Part shown: positions 47,981 to 58,078 of the stretch, one piece after another
Numbering within the stretch: the stretch's first letter is position 1
Layout of the letters: each line of letters starts with the position of its first letter
NCBI RefSeq assembly: GCF_000196015.1
Contig: NC_007973.1
Span: 3,472,001-3,536,000, forward strand
DNA length: 64,000 bases
Origin: Cupriavidus metallidurans CH34
Lineage (GTDB): Bacteria; Pseudomonadota; Gammaproteobacteria; Burkholderiales; Burkholderiaceae
Reading direction: 5' to 3'
Notes under the pieces: model-generated
Database searches by the model: none
What the model saw: only the letters and a program-made list of their open reading frames with translations
Told to the model about the DNA's origin: nothing
Program-made: the position numbers and the translations under genes

Positions 47981-49315
47981 TTAACGTTTGAAGCGGTACT
48001 CGGCACTGCGCGCGTGGGCCTGCAGGCCTTCGCCATAGGCAAGCTCGGCAGCGATCTGGCCCAGCATCTGCGCACCGTTCTCGCTCACCTCGATCAGGCT
48101 CGAACGCTTCTGGAAGTCATAGACACCCAGCGGCGACGAAAAACGGGCGGTGCGCGAAGTGGGGAGCACGTGGTTCGGGCCGGCACAGTAGTCGCCGAGC
48201 GACTCGCTCGTGTAACGGCCCAGGAAGATGGCGCCGGCATGGCGAATCTTCTCGCTCCACTGGCGCGGATTCTCGGCGGAGATCTCGAGGTGCTCCGGCG
48301 CGATCGCGTTGGCAATCTCGCAGGCTTCCTCCATGTCGCGCACCTTGACCAGTGCGCCACGGCCCGACAGCGACGCGGCGATGACCTCGCGGCGGGGCAT
48401 CGTCGGCAACTGGCGCTGGATACTTTCCAGCACGCGGTTCAGGTACTCGGCATCCGGGCACAGCAGGATCGATTGCGCGAGTTCGTCGTGCTCGGCCTGC
48501 GAGAACAGGTCCATCGCCACCCAGTCGGGGTCGGTGGTGCCATCGCAGATCACGAGGATTTCCGACGGGCCGGCGATCATGTCGATACCGACCGTGCCGA
48601 ACACGCGGCGCTTGGCAGCGGCCACGTAGGCATTGCCCGGGCCGACGATCTTGTCGACCTGCGGCAGCGTGGCGGTGCCGTACGCGAGCGCGCCCACGGC
48701 CTGCGCGCCACCAATCGTGTACACGCGATCGACGCCGGCGATCTGCGCGGCGGCCAGCACCAGTTCGTTACGCACGCCGCCCGGCGTCGGGACGACCATG
48801 ATGACTTCCTTGACGCCAGCCACGCGCGCCGGAATTGCATTCATCAGCACCGACGACGGGTAGGCGGCCTTGCCACCCGGCACGTAGAGGCCCACGCGGT
48901 CGAGCGGGGTCACCTTCTGGCCCAGCATCGTGCCATCGGCCTCGGTGTATTCCCAGCTATGGCTGCCGCATTCGATTTTCTGCTTCTCGTGGTACGCACG
49001 CACGCGGGCAGCGGCGGCTTCCAGCGCGGCGCGGCGCTTCGGCTCGAGGTCCTCCAGCGCGGCTTCCAGTTCGGATTGCGACAATGCCAGTGCCGACATC
49101 GACGAGGCCTCCATGCGATCGAAGCGGCGCGTGTACTCGAGCACGGCCTCGTCGCCACGGCGGCGCACATCGGCCAGGATATCGGCAGCAGCGCGGTCGA
49201 TCGCCTCGTCTTCGGATGCTTCGAACGCCAGCACCTGACGCAGCGCGCCGGCGAAACCGGGCTCGCGCGAATCAAGCCGGCGGATCGACAGGTTTTCCAT
49301 TTCGGTATCGTTCAT
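47981..49315 (-). CDS. hisD: Histidinol dehydrogenase
   Basis: 444 residues. It carries out the last two steps, oxidising histidinol to histidine with NAD+ and zinc. Motifs are [24 protein letters not shown], read as [17 protein letters not shown], then [22 protein letters not shown] and APEHLEIS with catalytic Glu/His, and [22 protein letters not shown] precedes ATG 49315; ATG 49300 is a shorter alternative. Confidence 0.96.
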   Translation of the reverse strand: MNDTEMENLSIRRLDSREPGFAGALRQVLAFEASEDEAIDRAAADILADVRRRGDEAVLEYTRRFDRMEASSMSALALSQSELEAALEDLEPKRRAALEAAAARVRAYHEKQKIECGSHSWEYTEADGTMLGQKVTPLDRVGLYVPGGKAAYPSSVLMNAIPARVAGVKEVIMVVPTPGGVRNELVLAAAQIAGVDRVYTIGGAQAVGALAYGTATLPQVDKIVGPGNAYVAAAKRRVFGTVGIDMIAGPSEILVICDGTTDPDWVAMDLFSQAEHDELAQSILLCPDAEYLNRVLESIQRQLPTMPRREVIAASLSGRGALVKVRDMEEACEIANAIAPEHLEISAENPRQWSEKIRHAGAIFLGRYTSESLGDYCAGPNHVLPTSRTARFSSPLGVYDFQKRSSLIEVSENGAQMLGQIAAELAYGEGLQAHARSAEYRFKR

Positions 49316-49352
49316 GACTTCTTTCCTCGCGGGTCTCCGGTCACCGCCCGCC

Positions 49353-50027
49353 TCAGGCGAGCGCGGCCGAGGCCCGTTCAAATGCATCGAGAATCGGCGC
49401 CAGCCGTTCGCGCTTGAGTTTGAGCGCTGCCTGGTTGACCACCAGACGCGACGAGATCTGGACGATCTCCTCCACCTCGACGAGGTTATTGGCGCGCAAG
49501 GTGCTGCCGGTGCTGACCAGATCGACGATCGCGTCGGACAGCCCCACCAGCGGCCCCAGTTCCATCGAACCGTAGAGCTTGATCAGATCAACGTGCACAC
49601 CCTTCTTCGCGAAGTGCTCGCGCGCGGTCTGCACGTACTTGGTGGCCACGGCCAGGCGCGCGCCCTGGCGCACCGCATTGACGTAGTCGAAGCCGGCCGG
49701 CACCGCCACAGACATGCGGCAGCGCGCGATGTTCAGGTCGATCGGCGCGTAGAGGCCGGCCATGCCGTGCTCCATCAACACGTCCTTGCCGGCCACGCCG
49801 AAATCGGCCGCGCCGTACTGCACGTAGGTCGGCACGTCCGAAGCACGCACGATGATCACGCGCACAGCCGGATCGGACGTGGGCAGGATCAGTTTGCGCG
49901 AAGTCTCGGGATCCTCTGTCACCTGAATGCCGGCGGCAGCCAGCAGTGGCAGCGTTTCCTTGAAGATGCGGCCCTTTGACAGTGCCAGCGTAAGCTGGTC
50001 GGGCGAAGCATTGAAAGCGGGGCTCAT
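49353..50027 (-). CDS. hisG: ATP phosphoribosyltransferase, short form
   Basis: 224 residues. First step of histidine synthesis, condensing ATP and PRPP. It lacks the C-terminal regulatory domain of the long (about 300-residue) form, so catalysis and histidine feedback need the partner HisZ, which is not in the window. Signatures are [40 protein letters not shown] and the PRPP loop [14 protein letters not shown]. It is the first his gene, downstream of murA by 68 bp. Confidence 0.96.
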   Translation of the reverse strand: MSPAFNASPDQLTLALSKGRIFKETLPLLAAAGIQVTEDPETSRKLILPTSDPAVRVIIVRASDVPTYVQYGAADFGVAGKDVLMEHGMAGLYAPIDLNIARCRMSVAVPAGFDYVNAVRQGARLAVATKYVQTAREHFAKKGVHVDLIKLYGSMELGPLVGLSDAIVDLVSTGSTLRANNLVEVEEIVQISSRLVVNQAALKLKRERLAPILDAFERASAALA

Positions 50028-50095
50028 CGTAGATTCTTCAGCAGTGTTCGGGGGCGGCTTGCCGTTTCGGCATCGTTCGTGGCGGGCGTCGTGCC

Positions 50096-51346
50096 TCAGC
50101 TGATGCGGAGGATCTTCGCGCCGACCGCGGACAGCTTGTTTTCCATGCGGTCGTACCCACGATCCAGGTGGTAGATGCGGTCGATCACCGTCTCGCCATC
50201 CGCCACCAGACCCGCGATCACGAGACTGGCCGACGCGCGCAGGTCGGTGGCCATCACGCTGGCGCCGGACAGTCGCGGCACACCGGTCACCACGGCCGTA
50301 TTGCCTTCGGCGGTGATGTTGGCGCCCAGGCGGTTCAGTTCCTGCACGTGCATGAAGCGGTTCTCGAAGATCGTCTCGGTGATACGCGCGGTACCCTCGG
50401 CGACGGCATTGAGCGCCATGAATTGCGCCTGCATGTCGGTCGGGAACGCCGGGTATTCGGAGGTGCGGAAGCTCACGGCCTGCGCGCGCTGCGGCATGGC
50501 CAGGCGAATCCAGTCATCACCGGTTTCCACGGTAGCGCCGGCTTCGCGCAGCTTGATCAGCACAGCGTCGAGAATCAGCGGCGGGATGCCGCGCAGCACG
50601 ATGTCGCCAAGCGTGGCCGCTGCGGCGCACAGGAACGTGCCCGCCTCGATGCGGTCGGCCACTACCTTGTGCTCGGCGCCGTGCAGGCGATCCACGCCCT
50701 GCACCACCAGGCGGTCAGTACCGATGCCTTCGATCTTGGCGCCCATCTTCACCAGCAGTTCGGCCAGGTCGGTGACCTCGGGCTCGCGCGCGGCGTTTTC
50801 AAGCACGGTCTCGCCTTCGGCCAGCGTGGCTGCCATCAGCAGATTCTCGGTGCCGGTCACGGTGATCATGTCCGTGACCACGCGAGCGCCCTTCAGACGA
50901 TTGGCGCGGGCATGAATGAAGCCGTGCTCGATGGTGATCTCGGCGCCCATCGCTTGCAGGCCCTTGATGTGCTGGTCCACCGGACGCGCGCCAATGCCGC
51001 AACCACCGGGCAGCGATACACGTGCCTCGCCAAAGCGCGCCACCAGCGGCCCGAGCACGAGAATCGACGCGCGCATCGTCTTCACGAGGTCGTACGACGC
51101 TTCGGGCGAGTTGATGTCGGCGCCCTGCAACGTGGCGACGCCGTCGACCATCTCGGCCTTCATGCCCATCTGGCGCAGCAGCTTGAGCATGGTGCGCGTG
51201 TCCTGCAGGTCGGGAACGTTGCCGATGGTCACCGTATCGGCGGTCAGCAGGCCGGCGCACAGGATCGGCAGCGCAGCGTTCTTGGCGCCCGAGATGCGGA
51301 TTTCGCCCTTGAGCGGCCCATTGCCCTGGATCTGGAATTTGTCCAT
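50096..51346 (-). CDS. murA: UDP-N-acetylglucosamine 1-carboxyvinyltransferase
   Basis: 416 residues. First committed step of peptidoglycan synthesis, transferring enolpyruvate from PEP. The catalytic cysteine is C116 ([16 protein letters not shown]), so a fosfomycin-sensitive type is expected; K22 lies in [25 protein letters not shown] and the C-terminal [10 protein letters not shown] are further signatures. ibaG is just upstream and hisG downstream, the same order as in other Burkholderiales. Confidence 0.97.
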   Translation of the reverse strand: MDKFQIQGNGPLKGEIRISGAKNAALPILCAGLLTADTVTIGNVPDLQDTRTMLKLLRQMGMKAEMVDGVATLQGADINSPEASYDLVKTMRASILVLGPLVARFGEARVSLPGGCGIGARPVDQHIKGLQAMGAEITIEHGFIHARANRLKGARVVTDMITVTGTENLLMAATLAEGETVLENAAREPEVTDLAELLVKMGAKIEGIGTDRLVVQGVDRLHGAEHKVVADRIEAGTFLCAAAATLGDIVLRGIPPLILDAVLIKLREAGATVETGDDWIRLAMPQRAQAVSFRTSEYPAFPTDMQAQFMALNAVAEGTARITETIFENRFMHVQELNRLGANITAEGNTAVVTGVPRLSGASVMATDLRASASLVIAGLVADGETVIDRIYHLDRGYDRMENKLSAVGAKILRIS

Positions 51347-51414
51347 GTTCTGTCAGTAGTCCCAGCCGGGCACACGCCCAGCCGGCAAAGTTGTTCTGTG
51401 GTGCGGAACGCCGC

Positions 51415-51660
51415 TTACTTGCCGCCAGCCTGCCATTCGGCGGGGGTCAGCGTCTTCATCGACAGCGCGTGGATCTCCGCGCGCATCCGCTCTCCCAGCG
51501 CCGCGTACACGCGCTGGTGCCGCTGGATCAGGCGTTTGCCATCGAACTCCGCGCTCACGATCGTCGCGAAGAAGTGCTGGCCGTCGCCGTCCACTTCCAG
51601 ATGTTCGCAGGGCAATCCTTGGGCAATGTAATCCCTGACTTGTTCCGGTGTTGGCAGCAT
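51415..51660 (-). CDS. ibaG: BolA-family protein IbaG
   Basis: 81 residues, BolA/KH-like fold. The conserved histidine lies in RHQRVYAALGERMRAEIHALSMKTLTPAEW, read as RLIQRHQRVYAALGERM and EIHALSMKTLTPAEW. IbaG proteins pair with monothiol glutaredoxins (GrxD, also in this window) on a [2Fe-2S] cluster. It lies between murA and the YadGH-like ABC genes. Confidence 0.92.
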   Translation of the reverse strand: MLPTPEQVRDYIAQGLPCEHLEVDGDGQHFFATIVSAEFDGKRLIQRHQRVYAALGERMRAEIHALSMKTLTPAEWQAGGK

Positions 51661-51694
51661 GTCTATCTCTGGTTGAATCCGTTAGGGCGGCACA

Positions 51695-52516
51695 TCAGTA
51701 CCGTAGCTTGTATCCGTTGCGCAGCAGCCGCAGCGCCAGCGCCGCCAGCACCACGAAGGCCACGACCACGACGGCCAGGCTCTGCAGCGGCGGCACGTCC
51801 GACACGCCAAAGAAGCCGTAGCGGAAGCCGTCGATCATGTAGAAGAACGGGTTCGCGTGGGACACAGCCTGCCAGAACGCCGGCAGCGAATGTATGGAAT
51901 AGAAGACGCCGGACAGGAACGTCGCGGGCATGATCAGGAAGTTCTGAAACGCGGCCAGCTGGTCGAATTTTTCGGCCCAGATGCCGGCGATCAGGCCCAG
52001 CGTGCCGAGAATGCCCGCGCCCATCAGGCCGAACACCAGGATCCAGCCGATATGGGCGAAATGCAGGTTGGCGAACCAGGCGGTCACCAGCAGCACGCCC
52101 AGGCCGACGCAGAGCCCACGGATGATCGACGCCACCACGTAGGCGCCAAACATTTCCCAGTGCGACAGCGGCGGCAGCAGGATGAACACCAGGTTGCCCG
52201 TGATCTTTGACTGGATCAGCGACGACGAGCTGTTCGCGAACGCATTCTGCAGCACGCTCATCATTACCAGGCCCGGCACCAGGAACGCGGTATAGCTGAT
52301 CTGGTCGTAGACGCGCACGCGGTCTTCCAGCACGTGACCAAAGATCAACAGGTACAGCACAGCGGTCAGGACCGGCGCGGCCACGGTCTGGAAGGACACC
52401 TTCCAGAAACGCAGCACCTCCTTGTAGAGCAACGTGCGGAAGCCGATCAGGCCACCCACGGCCATCGACTCCAGGCGCTGCTGGTCGGCAACGTCGATTT
52501 CAGCCGGGTTCTTCAT
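51695..52516 (-). CDS. ABC-2 type transporter permease (YadH-like)
   Basis: 273 residues, six hydrophobic segments of an ABC-2 permease (FRTLLYKEVLRFWKVSFQTVAAP, LVPGLVMMSVLQNAFANSSSSL, FLIMPATFLSGVFYSIHSLP). It pairs with the ATPase whose stop overlaps its start (ATGA). The pair resembles E. coli YadG/YadH; substrate is unknown. Its position beside the mla operon is conserved in betaproteobacteria and hints at an envelope role (inference). Confidence 0.9.
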   Translation of the reverse strand: MKNPAEIDVADQQRLESMAVGGLIGFRTLLYKEVLRFWKVSFQTVAAPVLTAVLYLLIFGHVLEDRVRVYDQISYTAFLVPGLVMMSVLQNAFANSSSSLIQSKITGNLVFILLPPLSHWEMFGAYVVASIIRGLCVGLGVLLVTAWFANLHFAHIGWILVFGLMGAGILGTLGLIAGIWAEKFDQLAAFQNFLIMPATFLSGVFYSIHSLPAFWQAVSHANPFFYMIDGFRYGFFGVSDVPPLQSLAVVVVAFVVLAALALRLLRNGYKLRY

Positions 52517-53463
52517 GCCGCAGCCTCCATCGCGGTATTGGGCAGGGCGCCCGGCATCTGGCCTTCGCGGCGCATGATCTGGACGAACACGTCCTCGAGG
52601 TCGGCCTTGCTGATTTCCATGTCTTCGATTTCGCAACCGGCTTCCCGCAGCGCAGCAAGAATCGGCTCCACGGCTTCGTATCCGGACAGGCGCAGGCGAT
52701 GCGCGCGCTCCCCCGGGTTGGACGGCGTGCGCAGCGCTTCCAGCGCCGGCGGCAGCGTGCCCCGTGACAGCGTGAGCACCAGTTGCAGCCCGGCGAACTG
52801 GGTCAGCAGGTTGCTGGTGCGGTCCAGCGCCACCACTTCCCCGAACTTGAGCATGGCGATGCGATCGCACAGCGCCTCGGCTTCTTCCAGGTAGTGGGTG
52901 GTCAGGATGATCGTGTGGCCCTCGCGGTTCAGGCGCGAGATGAACTTCCAGAGCGTCTGGCGCAGTTCCACGTCCACGCCGGCGGTCGGCTCGTCCAGCA
53001 CGATCACGGGCGGCCGGTGCACCAGCGCCTGCGCCACCAGCACGCGGCGCTTCATGCCGCCCGAGAGCTGGCGCATGTTGCTGTCCGCCTTGTTCGTGAG
53101 ATCGAGATTGGCCATGATCTCGTCGATCCAGTCGTCGTTGCGCGTCAGCCCGAAGTAGCCCGATTGCAGGCGCAGGGTCTCGCGCACCGTGAAGAACGGG
53201 TCGAAGACCAGTTCCTGCGGCACCACGCCCAGCATGCGGCGCGCCATGCGGTAGTCGTCCACGACGTCGTGGCCAAGCACGCTGACGCGTCCCGAATTGG
53301 CGCGGTTCAGGCCCGCGAGGATCGAGATCAGCGTGGTCTTGCCCGCGCCGTTGGGCCCGAGCAGGCCGAAAAACTCGCCGCGCTCGACGCTGAAACTGAC
53401 CCCCTTGAGCGCCTGCAGATTGCGGTAGCGCTTGCGGACATCGGTAATTTCGATGGCTTTCAT
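52513..53463 (-). CDS. ABC transporter ATP-binding protein (YadG-like)
   Basis: 316 residues. Walker A GPNGAGKT at 36-43, signature LSGGMKRR, Walker B VIVLDEPTAGVD and H-loop ILTTHYLEEAEAL. About 90 extra C-terminal residues follow the ATPase domain, as in exporters of the DrrA/YadG group. Coupled by overlap to the ABC-2 permease. It is 256 bp downstream of mlaB on the same strand. Confidence 0.93.
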   Translation of the reverse strand: MKAIEITDVRKRYRNLQALKGVSFSVERGEFFGLLGPNGAGKTTLISILAGLNRANSGRVSVLGHDVVDDYRMARRMLGVVPQELVFDPFFTVRETLRLQSGYFGLTRNDDWIDEIMANLDLTNKADSNMRQLSGGMKRRVLVAQALVHRPPVIVLDEPTAGVDVELRQTLWKFISRLNREGHTIILTTHYLEEAEALCDRIAMLKFGEVVALDRTSNLLTQFAGLQLVLTLSRGTLPPALEALRTPSNPGERAHRLRLSGYEAVEPILAALREAGCEIEDMEISKADLEDVFVQIMRREGQMPGALPNTAMEAAA

Positions 53464-53718
53464 GGCCGAATGTCTTGTGACTGGGCCGCTTTGCGGCCGG
53501 CCTATCTTGAGTTGGGGAACGCCCTTGAGGTTAGCCGCGCAGCACCTGGGGGAATCGTGTCAGGACACTTGGGGACGACTTGGGGACGAACAACCCGGAA
53601 TTATAGGGGATGCAGGGGAAACCCCGCTTTGCTCGACGCGACGCCGACCCTCGGCCGGACGCCGTGGCATCGCATGGCTACGCGCGAAAGCTGCTGGCGC
53701 GCGGCAACGGATGCCGGT

Positions 53719-54015
53719 TCAATGTCGGTGGTGATGGTCCGCGTGATCGGCGGCCGAAGCGAGGCCCAGCAGGCCATCGACGCCATAGAGACTGGCCAGC
53801 GACCGCAGCTGGGCGGGCACGCCACTCAATGCCAGGGTCTGCCCGCGCCGCGACGCGACACGTTGCCAGGCCAGCAGCACGGCAACGGCAGCCGAATCGA
53901 CCTGCTGCAGCGCGCTGCAATCGACCGTCACTTCGCCCTGCGTCACACGCGACAGCCCGTCACGCAGCACAGTGGCGGCGTTGCGGTTGGTCAGCGAATT
54001 GCCAAGGGCGGGCAT
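53719..54015 (-). CDS. mlaB: STAS-domain protein MlaB
   Basis: 98 residues. The STAS fold shows VTVDCSALQQVDSAAVAVLLAWQ, the conserved phospho-acceptor-like serine region, and ALSGVPAQLRSLASLYGV. MlaB binds the MlaF ATPase and stabilises the MlaFEDB complex. The C-terminus is His-rich (HADHHHRH). It is the last mla gene, separated from mlaC by 120 bp that contain a strong hairpin. Confidence 0.85.
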   Translation of the reverse strand: MPALGNSLTNRNAATVLRDGLSRVTQGEVTVDCSALQQVDSAAVAVLLAWQRVASRRGQTLALSGVPAQLRSLASLYGVDGLLGLASAADHADHHHRH

Positions 54016-54049
54016 GAAAGGTCGTGGAATCAGGGAGATGGAAATGAAA

Positions 54050-54080
54050 CGCTCCCGCTCAGCGGTTGCAGGCGGGAGCG
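54050..54080 (-). terminator. Hairpin between mlaC and mlaB (possible attenuator)
   Basis: CGCTCCCGC (54050-54058), 13-base loop, GCGGGAGCG (54072-54080). On the minus strand it is followed by TTTCATTTCC, a partial T-run, so it may reduce mlaB expression relative to mlaC. Confidence 0.5.
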
Positions 54081-54135
54081 AACGGCCATTGTAGACCAGA
54101 TCGTTGCGACGTGGTGCGCCGCAACGAAATCCGGA

Positions 54136-54762
54136 TCAGCCCTTGGCGCTGGCCAACTGGCGGTTGCGGTCCTGCAGCGTCTTGATGATGCCGTCGACAC
54201 CCTGCTGGTTGGCGATCGTGTTGAAGCTGCCCTTGTAGGCCTCGGTCAGCCAGGCGCCCAGCACGTTGATGTCGTAGACCTTCCAGCCTTGCGCGGTCTT
54301 CTCGAGACGGTAGTCGAGCTGGATCGGCTCGCCCTTGTTGATCACCTGGGTGCGGATCGTGGCATCGGTGTCCTCAGGCGTGCCGCGGTACGGACGGAAC
54401 TGGACCTGCTGGTCGCGAATCTGCGCGATGGCGCCCGCGTACGTGCGGATCAGCAGCGTCTTGAACTCGTCGGTGATGACCTTCTGCTGCTCGGGCGACG
54501 CCTTCGACCAGTTACGGCCCATCGCGATCTGCGTGGTCTTGGTGAAATTGGCGTTCGGCAGGATCTTCTGCTCCACCAGCGCCGAGATCTTGCCAATGTT
54601 GCCGGCCTGCATGTCCTTGTCCGCGCGCACGCTGGTCATCACGTCGTTGACCACGGACTTGACCAGGCCGTCAGGGGTAGACGTGTCCGCCGCCTGCTGG
54701 GGGTGCGCGGCACCGGCGAAGGCGAAAACGGTGAGGAAGGGAAGCAGCAGTCGCTTGATCAT
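54136..54762 (-). CDS. mlaC: Periplasmic phospholipid-binding protein MlaC
   Basis: 208 residues. The signal peptide (MIKRLLLPFLTVFAFAGAAH) is followed by an NTF2-like domain: DKDMQAGNIGKISALVEQKILPNANF, LLIRTYAGAIAQ and WKVYDINVLGAWLTEAYKGSFN. MlaC shuttles phospholipids between MlaA in the outer membrane and MlaFEDB in the inner membrane. AAAGGA precedes the ATG. Confidence 0.93.
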   Translation of the reverse strand: MIKRLLLPFLTVFAFAGAAHPQQAADTSTPDGLVKSVVNDVMTSVRADKDMQAGNIGKISALVEQKILPNANFTKTTQIAMGRNWSKASPEQQKVITDEFKTLLIRTYAGAIAQIRDQQVQFRPYRGTPEDTDATIRTQVINKGEPIQLDYRLEKTAQGWKVYDINVLGAWLTEAYKGSFNTIANQQGVDGIIKTLQDRNRQLASAKG

Positions 54763-54947
54763 CGTGAATATCCTTTCGATTCTGGTCCGGCCTGGACGCT
54801 GCCGGGTACCGGAACCATTGAAACACAGGCGTTGGGCAAGCGCGGGGCGCGAAATGTTCCAAACACCACATTCAAACACTTTGTTGCAGGGCTCACAGCG
54901 TGCTCACAGGCGACACAGGCGTTGTCAGCACTGGCCTGATGGGGCAA

Positions 54948-55748
54948 TCAACCCGCCTTCGGACTTGCTGGGGTCGTGGGCGTGGCGGGCTCCGGTGCGG
55001 ATGGCTGCGCGGGCGCGCTGTTGTCGTCCTGCTTTCCGTCCGGCGCGCCACCATCCTTGTCCGGCACCTCACCGTCGTGGATCAGGTAGTTGCGCCGCTG
55101 CAGGTATGAATCGCGCAGGAACGAATAGCGGTCCAGCGCCGCCGCCTCGATCAGGCTCGACGCGCCAAGCAATTGCGCGCGCGTGTCGATCACGCGGACG
55201 GTTTGCAGGCCCAAGCCGGCATACCAGGGCGAGATATAGGTGGTCGGATCCGAGAAGCGGTCCACGATCATGCCTGCGGTATCCCGCACGCTGCTCGGCC
55301 CGAACAGCGGCAGCACCAGGTACGGCCCCGCAGGCACACCCCACACGCCCATGGTCTGGCCGAAGTCTTCCTTGTACTTCGGCAGGCCGGCCGGCGTGGC
55401 GATGTCGATCAGCCCCCCGATGCCGAGCACACTGTTGATCGCCACGCGCATCGTGTCCTCGGCCGCGCGCGACGGCTTGCCTTGCAGCAGATTATTCGCC
55501 GCGGAGTAGACGTCACTGACATTCGAGAAGAAATTGCCGACCGCAATTTGCACCGGGGTCGGCGTGTAGTCCGAATAGACCGTGGCCACCGGCTTCAGTG
55601 CATAGGTGTCGAGCTTCTCGTTGAACGTGCTGACGCCGCGGTTGAACGGCTCGAGCGGATCCGCGGGATTCGCGTTCGGGCCCGTTGCGCAACCCGCCAG
55701 GGCAAGCGCCGCCAGCGATGCAACGGCCAGGCGCTGCAAGACCATCAT
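54948..55748 (-). CDS. mlaA: Outer-membrane lipoprotein MlaA (VacJ)
   Basis: 266 residues. Lipobox ALAGC puts the lipid on C20; the mature protein has PADPLEPFNRGVSTFNEKLD, FFSNVSDVYSAANNLLQGKP and LVLPLFGPSSVRDTAGM, core motifs of VacJ/MlaA. A Pro/Ala/Ser-rich tail is typical of the betaproteobacterial protein. MlaA extracts mislocalised phospholipids from the outer leaflet. Its start (two adjacent ATGs, 55748 and 55745) overlaps the mlaD stop, so here mlaA is part of the operon, unlike in E. coli. Confidence 0.93.
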   Translation of the reverse strand: MMVLQRLAVASLAALALAGCATGPNANPADPLEPFNRGVSTFNEKLDTYALKPVATVYSDYTPTPVQIAVGNFFSNVSDVYSAANNLLQGKPSRAAEDTMRVAINSVLGIGGLIDIATPAGLPKYKEDFGQTMGVWGVPAGPYLVLPLFGPSSVRDTAGMIVDRFSDPTTYISPWYAGLGLQTVRVIDTRAQLLGASSLIEAAALDRYSFLRDSYLQRRNYLIHDGEVPDKDGGAPDGKQDDNSAPAQPSAPEPATPTTPASPKAG

Positions 55749-56284
55749 TTGCCGCTCCCGCCAGTACCGGGCGCTGCAGGCAGCGCTCCGGCACCCGAGC
55801 CTGACGAGGTCGATCCGCCACCAGCGCCGGCATCGGCCGCCTTGTTGTAGAGGAACTGGCCGATCAGGTTTTCAAGCACCACCGCCGACTGGGTCATCGT
55901 GATCTTGCCGCCCTGCGCCAGCATCGCCGTGTCGCCACCGGCCTCGAGGCCGATGTACTGCTCGCCGAGCAGGCCCGACGTCAGGATCTTGGCCGACGTG
56001 TCCTTCGGGAACTGGTAGCGCTTGTCGAGGTTCAGCTCGACCGTGGCCATGTAGTTCTTGTCGTCGAGGCGGATGGATGCGACGCGGCCAACCACCACGC
56101 CCGCGCTCTTGATCGGCGCGCGCGGCTTCAGTCCGCCGATGTTGTCGAACTGCGCGGTAACCGTGTAGGTCTCCTGGAACGAGAAGCTGCTCATGTTGCC
56201 GGCCTTGAGCGCCAGGAACAGCAGCGCGGCAAAGCCCAGTACCACGAACACCCCTACCCAGTAGTCGAGCGTAGTCTTCTTCAT
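55745..56284 (-). CDS. mlaD: MCE-domain protein MlaD
   Basis: 179 residues. One N-terminal membrane anchor (DYWVGVFVVLGFAALLFLALK) and an MCE domain (VTAQFDNIGGLKPRAPIKSAGVVVGRV, LLGEQYIGLEAGG) that forms the hexameric periplasmic ring of the MlaFEDB complex. The last 30 residues are Gly/Ser-rich. Coupled by overlap to mlaA. Confidence 0.95.
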   Translation of the reverse strand: MKKTTLDYWVGVFVVLGFAALLFLALKAGNMSSFSFQETYTVTAQFDNIGGLKPRAPIKSAGVVVGRVASIRLDDKNYMATVELNLDKRYQFPKDTSAKILTSGLLGEQYIGLEAGGDTAMLAQGGKITMTQSAVVLENLIGQFLYNKAADAGAGGGSTSSGSGAGALPAAPGTGGSGK

Positions 56285-56319
56285 GCGATTCTCTTTCTCA
56301 TGCGATCGGTGCGGCTGGC

Positions 56320-57096
56320 CTAGCTGAACATCAGCGCGGTCAGCAGGAAATCCAGTCCCAGCACGGCCAGCGAGGCCAGTACCACGGTACGTGTGGTGGC
56401 GCGCGATACGCCCTCCGGGGTCGGCTTGGCTTCGAAACCTTGATACAGCGCGATGAACGTCACGGTGATACCGAAAATAAAGCTCTTGATCACGCCGTTG
56501 AGCACATCCGCGCGCACATCGACGCCGTTCTGCATCTGCGACCAGAATGCGCCGGCGTCCACACCAATCAGTTGCACGCCGACCAGGTAGCCACCCAGGA
56601 CACCCAGGGCGCTGAAGATCGTGGCCAGCACAGGCATGGCGATCACGCCGGCCCAGAAACGCGGTGCGATCACGCGCTGCAACGGGTTCACGGCCATCAT
56701 CTCCATGGCGCTGAGTTGCTCACCGGCCTTCATCAGACCGATTTCGGCCGTCAGCGACGTGCCAGCGCGGCCGGCGAACAGCAGCGCTGCCACCACCGGC
56801 CCCAGCTCGCGCACCAGCGACAGGGCTACCAGAAGGCCCAGCGCCTGCTCCGAACCGAAGCGGTTCAGCGTGTAGTAGCCCTGCAGACCCAGCACGAATC
56901 CGACGAACAAACCCGACACCGCGATGATCACGAGCGAAAGGTTGCCGACGAAGAACACCTGGTCGGTCACCAGCCGGAAGCGGCGCAACAGCGCGGGCGA
57001 GAGCGCCAGCATCGTCAGGAACATGCGCGTGGCATGACCCAGGCCGCCGACGAACTGGCGTACCGTCGAGCCAATCGAGGTAAAGAAGCCGTTCAC
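56320..57096 (-). CDS. mlaE: Mla phospholipid transporter permease MlaE
   Basis: 258 residues, five membrane helices. [31 protein letters not shown] is the conserved coupling-helix region, read here as [16 protein letters not shown] and [20 protein letters not shown]. The start codon is GTG 57096, overlapping the mlaF stop (GTGA). MlaE is the permease of the inner-membrane lipid transporter. Confidence 0.95.
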   Translation of the reverse strand: MNGFFTSIGSTVRQFVGGLGHATRMFLTMLALSPALLRRFRLVTDQVFFVGNLSLVIIAVSGLFVGFVLGLQGYYTLNRFGSEQALGLLVALSLVRELGPVVAALLFAGRAGTSLTAEIGLMKAGEQLSAMEMMAVNPLQRVIAPRFWAGVIAMPVLATIFSALGVLGGYLVGVQLIGVDAGAFWSQMQNGVDVRADVLNGVIKSFIFGITVTFIALYQGFEAKPTPEGVSRATTRTVVLASLAVLGLDFLLTALMFS

Positions 57097-57944
57097 TTCG
57101 CGCCTCCTACGCCGAAATCATCGGCCAGTGCCGGACCGGCATAGTGGAACGGCACCGGACCGTCCACCTCGGCGTGAACGAACTGGCGCACGAATGGATC
57201 ATCCGAGCCGCGCATCGCGTCGGGCGTGCCTTCCGCCGCGATACGGCCGTTGGCGATGAAATAGACGTAATCGGCGATCAGGAATGTCTCGTTCACGTCA
57301 TGCGAGACGATGATCGTGGTCGCGCCGAGCGCGTCGTTGAGATTCCGGATCAGGCTTGCGGTCAGGCCGAGCGAGATCGGGTCGAGGCCGGCGAACGGCT
57401 CGTCGTACATCAGTAGCGCGGGGTCCAGCGCTATGGCGCGGGCTAGCGCCACGCGTCGCGCCATGCCGCCCGAAATCTGCGCGGGCATGAGGTCGCGTGC
57501 GCCGCGCAGCCCTACTGCGTTGAGCTTCATCAGCACCAGATCCCGGATCATCGACTCCGGCAGATCGGTGTGTTCGCGCAGCGGAAATGCAACGTTGTCG
57601 AATACCGACAAGTCAGTGAACAGCGCGCCAAACTGGAACAACATTCCCATCTGTCGCCGGACCGCATACAGGCCCTTCTGGTCCATGGCGTCGATGTCGG
57701 CACCGTTGAAAGTGACGCTGCCGCGCTGCGGGCGCACCATGCCGCCGATAAGGCGCATGACCGTGGTCTTGCCACAGCCGGAGCCACCCATGACGGCCAC
57801 CACCTTCCCGCGCGGAAAGCGCATGGAAAGGCCGGAGAGGATTGGCTTGTCGCCAGCCGCGTATGCAAAATCGACATCCGCGAGTTCGACGACATTCGGG
57901 CCAGCAAATACTTGGCCAGAAGGGTTCGGCACAGTAGCGGTCAC
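57093..57944 (-). CDS. mlaF: Mla phospholipid transporter ATPase MlaF
   Basis: 283 residues from a GTG start. Walker A GGSGCGKT (53-60), signature [16 protein letters not shown] and Walker [14 protein letters not shown]. It powers the MlaFEDB complex. No ATG fits upstream of the ATPase domain; GTG 57944 is chosen because a TATAAT at 57972-57977 would give a transcript starting about 20 bases upstream, ruling out longer readings. First gene of the mla operon. Confidence 0.9.
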   Translation of the reverse strand: MTATVPNPSGQVFAGPNVVELADVDFAYAAGDKPILSGLSMRFPRGKVVAVMGGSGCGKTTVMRLIGGMVRPQRGSVTFNGADIDAMDQKGLYAVRRQMGMLFQFGALFTDLSVFDNVAFPLREHTDLPESMIRDLVLMKLNAVGLRGARDLMPAQISGGMARRVALARAIALDPALLMYDEPFAGLDPISLGLTASLIRNLNDALGATTIIVSHDVNETFLIADYVYFIANGRIAAEGTPDAMRGSDDPFVRQFVHAEVDGPVPFHYAGPALADDFGVGGAK

Positions 57945-57971
57945 ATTGTCACCGTTTTTGGACAGTCCGCC

Positions 57972-57977
57972 ATTATA
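57972..57977 (-). promoter_or_regulatory. -10 element of the mla operon
   Basis: TATAAT on the minus strand, 28 bp before the mlaF GTG. No good -35 is seen at 16-18 bp. Confidence 0.45.
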
Positions 57978-58078
57978 AGGGCTAGTACCTACCCAGCGCC
58001 GGTTCCAAATGGTGACCGCACTGTTCCGGAAACGATAACAATCGTTAAGAGAAGTATCTTCGCTCGGCAGAAGACATT

